Source: Bacillota bacterium (GTDB taxonomy: Bacteria > Bacillota > Clostridia > Acetivibrionales > DTU013). Taken from it: DNA of 64,000 nt. Under the pieces are notes generated by a model, which saw only the letters and a list, made by a program, of their open reading frames with translations, was not told where the DNA came from and searched no databases. The position numbers and the translations under genes were made by a program. The DNA is taken from positions 62,001 to 126,000 of the forward strand of contig JAFABI010000097.1 of assembly GCA_023426125.1 (NCBI GenBank), given 5' to 3'. This document shows, piece by piece, positions 59,054 through 64,000 of this stretch. The number at the start of each line of letters is the position of its first letter. Within the stretch, counting starts at the first letter, position 1.

Positions 59054-60925
59054 ATGAATCTCACGGCCCAACAAATTATAAATAAACGTAAAGATCAATG
59101 GTTACTACATAATAATATTAAAAAAGACGAAGAATATGTACAGATGGTTGTAAATCATATCTTAGAATCTAAATTGCTTCAACAAGAAATTAAAAATAAT
59201 CCTGAATACCTTGTAGAAATGTGCTTTGTAGTTGTTGATAAAGATCAAAATACAGTTCCATTTTTCTTTAACAATGTTCAACAAATGTTCATAAATGACT
59301 TAAACCAAGCAATACAAGACTTTAAGAATAAAAAGAGATTACATTTAAAATTTCTTATACTTAAGGGAAGACAACAAGGATTTACACAAATTATATCGGC
59401 TTATCAATTATCAAATGCAATAATAAGAGAAAATTTTTCAGGTATAACTATTGCAGATAATATTGAAAATGCTGGAACAATATTTCAGAAAAAGGCTAAA
59501 TATCAATATGATCATTTTCCTGATGCTTTAAAACCATCTACTAAATTTAACAATGTGCGTGAATTTCTATTTGATAAGCTTAATTCAAGCTGGTTTGTCA
59601 ATACAGCAGAAAATAAAGAAGTAGGGCGTTCTAATACTCTAAATTTTTTTCATGGCTCTGAGGTAGCACTTTGGAAGTCTATAAGCAAAATTATCACTGG
59701 ATTAGGTGAAGCACTCACACGAAACAGTATTCAAATCTTAGAATCTACTGCAAATGGCTATTCTGAATTCAAAGATCTATGGGATAGTTCTCCTGATAAT
59801 ACATGGGAAGCAAAATTTTATGAATGGTGGCTAACTCCTGAATATCGAATGGATTTTGAATCTGAACAAAAGCAAGAATTATTCATAACAAATGTTAATA
59901 ATGGTTGTAGTAATTTGAGAAAAGAAAATGAAGTATTTAAGAAACTAAAGTTTCTTTTAGAAAATTATAATTTAGATTATAATCAACTTTATTGGTATTA
60001 CAATAAATGGAAAGGCTATATTGACAAGGAGTTAATAAAACAAGAATATCCATGTTCACCAATAGAGGCATTTTTAGCAAGTGGTAGATGCGTATTTGAT
60101 AAAGAAATTATAGTTCAACGTATTGATTATTTAATTAGATTATATGACAAAAAACCTCCAAAGAGAGGTTATTTTATTTTTAAATGGAATAATCCTGATA
60201 CAATGGACTTTATTATTGACAATACAATTAAATTTGTTGAAGATGATCAAGGTTTTATCAGGATATATGAAGATGTACAAAAAGGTTATCCATATGTAAT
60301 AGGTGGAGACACTAAAGGTGAAGGTAAAGATTTTTATGCAGGTACAGTTATTAATAATATAACTGGATTAAGAGTAGCAACTATTCATAACCAATGGTCA
60401 AACAGTAAACCATATACTCATCAAATGTATTGTTTAGGAAAATATTTTAATGAAGCTTTGATTGGTATAGAAATGAACTGGAATACAGCACCAATTGAAG
60501 AATTAGAACGATTAAAATATAAGAAACAATACATAAGACAAAGATATGATTCTATTTCTAAAGTATATGAAAAGAAACATGGATGGAGAACTGACGGAAA
60601 TACAAGACCTTCAATGATTGATAAAGAAGTCAGTCTTATTGAAAGTAATATAGATTTATTTACTGATATTACTATGTTACATGAAGCATTAACATTTATT
60701 TATGATAAAGATAATCACCCTGATTCTGAATCTGGAAAACATGATGATTTACTTATTTCAGATATGATAGCAAAAGAAATAAGGTCACAGCAAAAATATG
60801 ATATCATTCAAGTAAATCAACCAAGAAATGAATATGATGAAACCACATCTGAAGAAAAATATCATCAAATGGTCAAAGATATGACAGGTGGTAGTATTCC
60901 AAAAGATTTATTAAAATTTAAATGA
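59054..60925 (+). CDS. terL: Phage terminase large subunit
   Basis: 623 residues. The ATPase half has a Walker A-like KGRQQGFTQ (~106-114) and a Walker B with NFFHGSEVALW. The nuclease half has GGDTKGEGKDFYAG, IGIEMNWNTAP and HDDLLISDMIA, supplying the RNase H-fold acidic residues. It cuts and pumps DNA into the prohead through the portal encoded downstream. The ribosome site is weak and the start is taken as the first ATG. Confidence 0.93.
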   Translation: MNLTAQQIINKRKDQWLLHNNIKKDEEYVQMVVNHILESKLLQQEIKNNPEYLVEMCFVVVDKDQNTVPFFFNNVQQMFINDLNQAIQDFKNKKRLHLKFLILKGRQQGFTQIISAYQLSNAIIRENFSGITIADNIENAGTIFQKKAKYQYDHFPDALKPSTKFNNVREFLFDKLNSSWFVNTAENKEVGRSNTLNFFHGSEVALWKSISKIITGLGEALTRNSIQILESTANGYSEFKDLWDSSPDNTWEAKFYEWWLTPEYRMDFESEQKQELFITNVNNGCSNLRKENEVFKKLKFLLENYNLDYNQLYWYYNKWKGYIDKELIKQEYPCSPIEAFLASGRCVFDKEIIVQRIDYLIRLYDKKPPKRGYFIFKWNNPDTMDFIIDNTIKFVEDDQGFIRIYEDVQKGYPYVIGGDTKGEGKDFYAGTVINNITGLRVATIHNQWSNSKPYTHQMYCLGKYFNEALIGIEMNWNTAPIEELERLKYKKQYIRQRYDSISKVYEKKHGWRTDGNTRPSMIDKEVSLIESNIDLFTDITMLHEALTFIYDKDNHPDSESGKHDDLLISDMIAKEIRSQQKYDIIQVNQPRNEYDETTSEEKYHQMVKDMTGGSIPKDLLKFK

Positions 60926-60943
60926 AGTGAATGAGGTGAATAT

Positions 60944-61207
60944 ATGTATTTCTTAGGACTTTTATCTGGCATTATATTTTATGCAATATTAGGACTAATT
61001 TTCTATTTAGGATATAGATTTTCGAATAAAATCAATAAAAAATTCAAATTTAATGATCAAATAATTCCAAAATCGTTAACAAGTGATTCTAACTTAACTG
61101 AAGACCAAAGAAATAAATTAAAACAAATTCAAGAAGGTTGGAATAACATCTTAAATTATGATGTTAATACAGCTTTGCAAAGAAAGAAATCAACTGAAAG
61201 AAGGTGA
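60944..61207 (+). CDS. Small single-pass membrane protein
   Basis: 87 residues, with GAGGTGA before the ATG. One N-terminal membrane helix (FLGLLSGIIFYAILGLIFYLGY) is followed by a soluble basic tail. It lies between terminase and portal. Function unknown. Confidence 0.7.
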   Translation: MYFLGLLSGIIFYAILGLIFYLGYRFSNKINKKFKFNDQIIPKSLTSDSNLTEDQRNKLKQIQEGWNNILNYDVNTALQRKKSTERR

Positions 61208-61211
61208 TTGA

Positions 61212-62984
61212 TTGGCTGATATAACTAAAGATTGGCAAAAATATGAAAATGCAAAAAAATATAATAATAGTCTCAAACCAAATTATTATGATCAAGTTGA
61301 TACAAATCTAGCCTTCTTTTCTGGAGATCAATGGCGTAATTGTGAATCAAATGGCATGCCTCAACCAGTATTCAATTTCATAAAACGTATAATAACATTT
61401 TTTGTAGCCGCAATAACTTCATCAAATGTTAAAATTAATTATGAACCTTTGACATATAGAAAAGATAATCCTGATGAAAAAATGAATTCTAGTAAAAAAG
61501 CTTCAGATATTGCAACTGCTGAAACAAATAACCTTTTTGAAAAATTCAAAATGGAAAATAAAATAAGAGATGCACTTTTTGATGCTGCTACTATGGGTGA
61601 TATAGCTGCACATATTTATTTTGATAGAAACAAAAAACCTTACGGTGGAGCATTTGCAGATATAAAAGGTGAGATATGTTTTGAATTAGTTGATGGCACA
61701 AATGTTTTTTTTGGCAATGCTAATAATCCATCTACTGATACTAATATTCAACCTTATATCGGCATTGTTGGTCGTGATACGATTGATAATCTTAAGTATG
61801 AAGCCACAGTTTGGAAGCAAGAACAATCTGAAATCAATAGCATAACAAGTGATAGCAATTATCAGGAGCAAGCAGGAGATTTTGGGAAAATAGAAATAGA
61901 ATCTGATGAATATGGCAAAGCACTATATGTTATTATTTATGAATATGATCGTAAAACAGAAACTATAAAAGCATCTAAATGTACTCAGACAGCTTATATG
62001 TATAAAGATATAGACACTGAATATAAAGGTTATCCTGTTGCATGGTTTCCTTGGGAAAAGATAAAAAATTGTTATCATGGTCATGCTGTTTGTACGGAAG
62101 CAATACCTGTACAAATTTTTGTTAATAGGTCATTTGCAATGATATTTTATCATCTAATGATGGCAGCATTCCCAAAAGGTGTATATAATGCTGATAAAAT
62201 AGAAGAGTGGACAAATGAAATAGGTCAAGCAATAAAAGTAAAAGATATGCTTCCTGGTGATAAAATTACTGATATAGCTGCATATTTGAGTCCAGGGAAC
62301 ATGAGTATTCAAATTATAGAAGTTATAAACCTTGCTATACAATATATGAAAGAAACTCTTGGATTAACAGATGCGTGGAGTGGAAATGTTAAACCAGATA
62401 ATTTTAAAGCTATAGCAATGACTGTTCAACAAGCAGGCATTCCACTTGAAAACCCTAAAGCAAATTTATATAGTTGGATAGAGGATATAGGCAGAATATT
62501 ACTTGATGTAATGGGTACTAATTATGGTACTAGACCGATAATTATAACTCAAGATGGAAATAAAATAGAAGAACAATTTGACTTTTCAGTTTTTAAGAAT
62601 TTATGGTTAAACATAAAAACAGATGTTGGTGCTTCGTCTTATTGGTCCGAAATAGCACAAAAAGATACAATCGATAATTTAGTTAAAATAGGTATGATTA
62701 AAGATGTTATTATTTATCTTGAGTTTTTACCAGATGGATATGTGTATAAAAAACAAGAACTAATAGAAAGGTTAAAATCAGTAATGCAACAAATACCACA
62801 ACCTAATACTTCAAGTGGTAATATTCCACCTCAAATATCTGCACCAATTGAACCATCAGACGAAGAAATAAAAATATTTGTTTCTCAATTATCACCAGAT
62901 ATACGACAAAAACTAAGTGAATTACCTGAAGCCCAATTTAGATTGATTGTAGTTAAAATGATGCAACAAACACAAGTTAAATAA
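61212..62984 (+). CDS. Phage portal protein
   Basis: 590 residues from TTG 61212, 5 bases after AAGGTGAT. The N-terminus shows WRNCESNGMPQPVFNFIKRIITFFVA, the P22-like portal start; LGLTDAWSGN and later QAGIPLENPKANLYSWIEDI fit the clip/wing region. The C-terminus is Gln/Pro-rich and coiled. It forms the dodecameric head vertex; gene order terminase-portal-scaffold supports this. Confidence 0.88.
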   Translation: MADITKDWQKYENAKKYNNSLKPNYYDQVDTNLAFFSGDQWRNCESNGMPQPVFNFIKRIITFFVAAITSSNVKINYEPLTYRKDNPDEKMNSSKKASDIATAETNNLFEKFKMENKIRDALFDAATMGDIAAHIYFDRNKKPYGGAFADIKGEICFELVDGTNVFFGNANNPSTDTNIQPYIGIVGRDTIDNLKYEATVWKQEQSEINSITSDSNYQEQAGDFGKIEIESDEYGKALYVIIYEYDRKTETIKASKCTQTAYMYKDIDTEYKGYPVAWFPWEKIKNCYHGHAVCTEAIPVQIFVNRSFAMIFYHLMMAAFPKGVYNADKIEEWTNEIGQAIKVKDMLPGDKITDIAAYLSPGNMSIQIIEVINLAIQYMKETLGLTDAWSGNVKPDNFKAIAMTVQQAGIPLENPKANLYSWIEDIGRILLDVMGTNYGTRPIIITQDGNKIEEQFDFSVFKNLWLNIKTDVGASSYWSEIAQKDTIDNLVKIGMIKDVIIYLEFLPDGYVYKKQELIERLKSVMQQIPQPNTSSGNIPPQISAPIEPSDEEIKIFVSQLSPDIRQKLSELPEAQFRLIVVKMMQQTQVK

Positions 62985-63015
62985 TAATAAAATAAATGTG
63001 ATGAAAGGAAACTAT

Positions 63016-63303
63016 ATGGAAAAATATATTGGTGTTAAAATAGTCAATACAGAAGAAGCATATAAGCTTAATAAAAATTTAACGTTTGGGCTTGCACTAG
63101 AAGCGTTGAAAGTGGGTAATAAAATTGCTCGAAATGGATGGAATGGTAAAGGAATGTGGGTTGAATTTAATTTAGGTGGCAATTATTCCTTTTCTGAAAT
63201 ATTACCATTCTTTATGATAAAAAATGTATTAAATTCTTTTAATACATGGGTTCCTTCTATATCAGATATTCTTGCAGAAGATTGGTACATAATTACTAAC
63301 TAA
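63016..63303 (+). CDS. tad2: DUF2829/Tad2-like predicted anti-Thoeris protein
   Basis: 95 residues from ATG 63016, with AAAGGAAA upstream. LTFGLALEALKVGNKIARNG, WNGKGMWVEF and WVPSISDILAEDW match the DUF2829 pattern (FGxALExLKxGKKVAxxGWNGKG ... W..S..DxLAEDW). Members called Tad2 bind cyclic ADP-ribose-type signals and block Thoeris immunity (established for the family; inferred here). It lies between portal and scaffold genes and has its own terminator, like a moron gene. Confidence 0.85.
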   Translation: MEKYIGVKIVNTEEAYKLNKNLTFGLALEALKVGNKIARNGWNGKGMWVEFNLGGNYSFSEILPFFMIKNVLNSFNTWVPSISDILAEDWYIITN

Positions 63304-63339
63304 TATCAAATAGAAATTTATAACACTACAAGTTAAATT

Positions 63340-63364
63340 GCACTCATTATTGGGTGCTTTTTAT
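63340..63364 (+). terminator. Terminator after the Tad2-like gene
   Basis: GCACTC pairs with GGGTGC (one G-U pair) around ATTATT, followed by TTTTTAT. Confidence 0.7.
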
Positions 63365-63407
63365 ATTAAACAAAATTGCCAAACCATAGGCAAGAGGAGA
63401 TATTTTT

Positions 63408-64000
63408 ATGAAGTTATTTAATATGTTCATGTCACCATACATGGATGAATTAGACAAAAGTGGAGCAGGCAGTGACGATTTAGAAGATTTTAATAATGAT
63501 TTAGAAGATATTGATTCAAATAAAGAAGATGAAATAAATACTGGATCAGAAAAAGAAGTCAATGCTGAGACAAATAATGAAAACAAAGAACAACTTAAAA
63601 TTAAAATTAAATATAATCATGAGGAAAAAGAGTTGTCTCATGAAGAAGCTGCTCCTTGGATTCAAAAAGGAATGAATTATGACAAAGTGTTTGGTGAGTT
63701 GGATACTTTGAAGAAAAGTCCGGTTCTTTCATATGTTGATAAAATTGCAAAACAGTTTAATATGACTGTTGATGAAGTTGTTTCAACATGGCAAAAACAG
63801 GATGAGCAAAATGAAATACAAGCTTTAGCTGATAGGGAAAAGGTTCCTTATGAAATTGCAGAACGTTTGTATAAAAATGAGCAAAAAACAAATCAGCTTG
63901 AAAAAATGTTTAATACTGATAAGCAAACCAAAGCAAATCAGGAAAAACAAGAAGCTGAATACAATGAATTTTTCGAAAACTTTCCTGATGTAAAACCTGA
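63408..64000 (+). CDS. Phage head scaffold-like protein, 3' partial
   Basis: ATG 63408, with GAGGAGA upstream; the frame is open to the right edge (~197 residues seen). It is acidic and coiled, with LKIKIKYNHEEKELSHEEA, then WIQKGMNYDKV, the usual signature of phage scaffold proteins, followed by Gln/Lys/Glu-rich helices. Position after the portal gene agrees. Confidence 0.75.
   Translation, partial: MKLFNMFMSPYMDELDKSGAGSDDLEDFNNDLEDIDSNKEDEINTGSEKEVNAETNNENKEQLKIKIKYNHEEKELSHEEAAPWIQKGMNYDKVFGELDTLKKSPVLSYVDKIAKQFNMTVDEVVSTWQKQDEQNEIQALADREKVPYEIAERLYKNEQKTNQLEKMFNTDKQTKANQEKQEAEYNEFFENFPDVKP

Larger units (their letters stand above)
49308..64000 (+). mobile_element. AT-rich prophage (left part), integrated at tRNA-Cys
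   Basis: From the tRNA-Cys 3' end to the window edge, GC content falls sharply and genes change to integrase, small DNA-binding proteins, helicase, terminase, portal and scaffold-like types. The right attachment site is not in the window, so the full length is unknown. Codon use (AAA, ATA, AGA, TTA) differs from the left side. Confidence 0.9.

Noticed and set aside
63347..63586. 79-codon minus-strand frame at the scaffold gene start
   Set aside because: Antisense to the scaffold-like gene with its good ribosome site; Ser/Leu-rich shadow.

Overview
The window looks like the chromosome of a low-to-mid-GC Gram-positive anaerobe of the Clostridia type (inference). Supporting signs are strong AGGAGG-type ribosome sites, TTG and GTG starts, lipoprotein solute-binding proteins with LplB/YtcP-type permeases, YesM/YesN-type two-component proteins, and an RHS/YD toxin locus. 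The left 49 kb is moderate in GC. From about 49.3 kb to the right edge the DNA becomes strikingly AT-rich and carries phage genes: a prophage integrated next to a tRNA-Cys gene. Its right end lies outside the window.

Layout. 1-7.3 kb: a WG-repeat protein cut by the window edge, a URO-D-family protein, a HAD phosphatase and an AraC regulator that share a duplicated promoter segment, and a GH36-like alpha-galactosidase. 7.8-19.3 kb: a secreted protein cluster of a subtilisin-like protease with seven RCC1 repeats, a secreted helical-repeat protein, a 2058-residue RHS/YD protein with a predicted nuclease toxin tip, and a small acidic protein in the immunity position. 19.4-20.9 kb: a graveyard of mobile DNA, with an origin-like inverted-repeat block, a frameshifted Rep_trans-type relaxase start, a 5' group II intron fragment, two overlapping small genes and a 159-bp broken copy of the GH36 gene.

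21-48.4 kb is a polysaccharide utilisation region: a multi-CBM heparinase II/III-like lyase, an ABC importer, a second binding protein, a membrane-anchored AraC sensor-regulator, a GH35 beta-galactosidase, a Gfo/Idh/MocA oxidoreductase, a YesM/YesN pair with a second importer, and a GH2 enzyme. The lyase and GH35 genes have near-identical strong promoters, which suggests coregulation. Four tRNA genes (Asp, Phe, Gly, Cys) follow.

The prophage portion has an integrase, a ribbon-helix-helix protein with a palindrome inside a divergent promoter, decayed genes, an SF2-type helicase/ATPase, a possible divergent sigma factor, an XRE repressor with operator-like repeats, an ImmA/IrrE-like metalloprotease, a small-terminase-like HTH protein, a DEDDh exonuclease, large terminase, portal, a DUF2829/Tad2-like predicted anti-Thoeris protein and a scaffold-like protein cut by the window end. 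Several non-coding elements stand out: a pair of about 108-bp TA-flanked MITE-like elements, a 146-bp element with hairpin termini, a 31-bp tandem array with a dimeric super-repeat, and a perfect 20-bp hairpin at the predicted transcription start of the GH2 gene.
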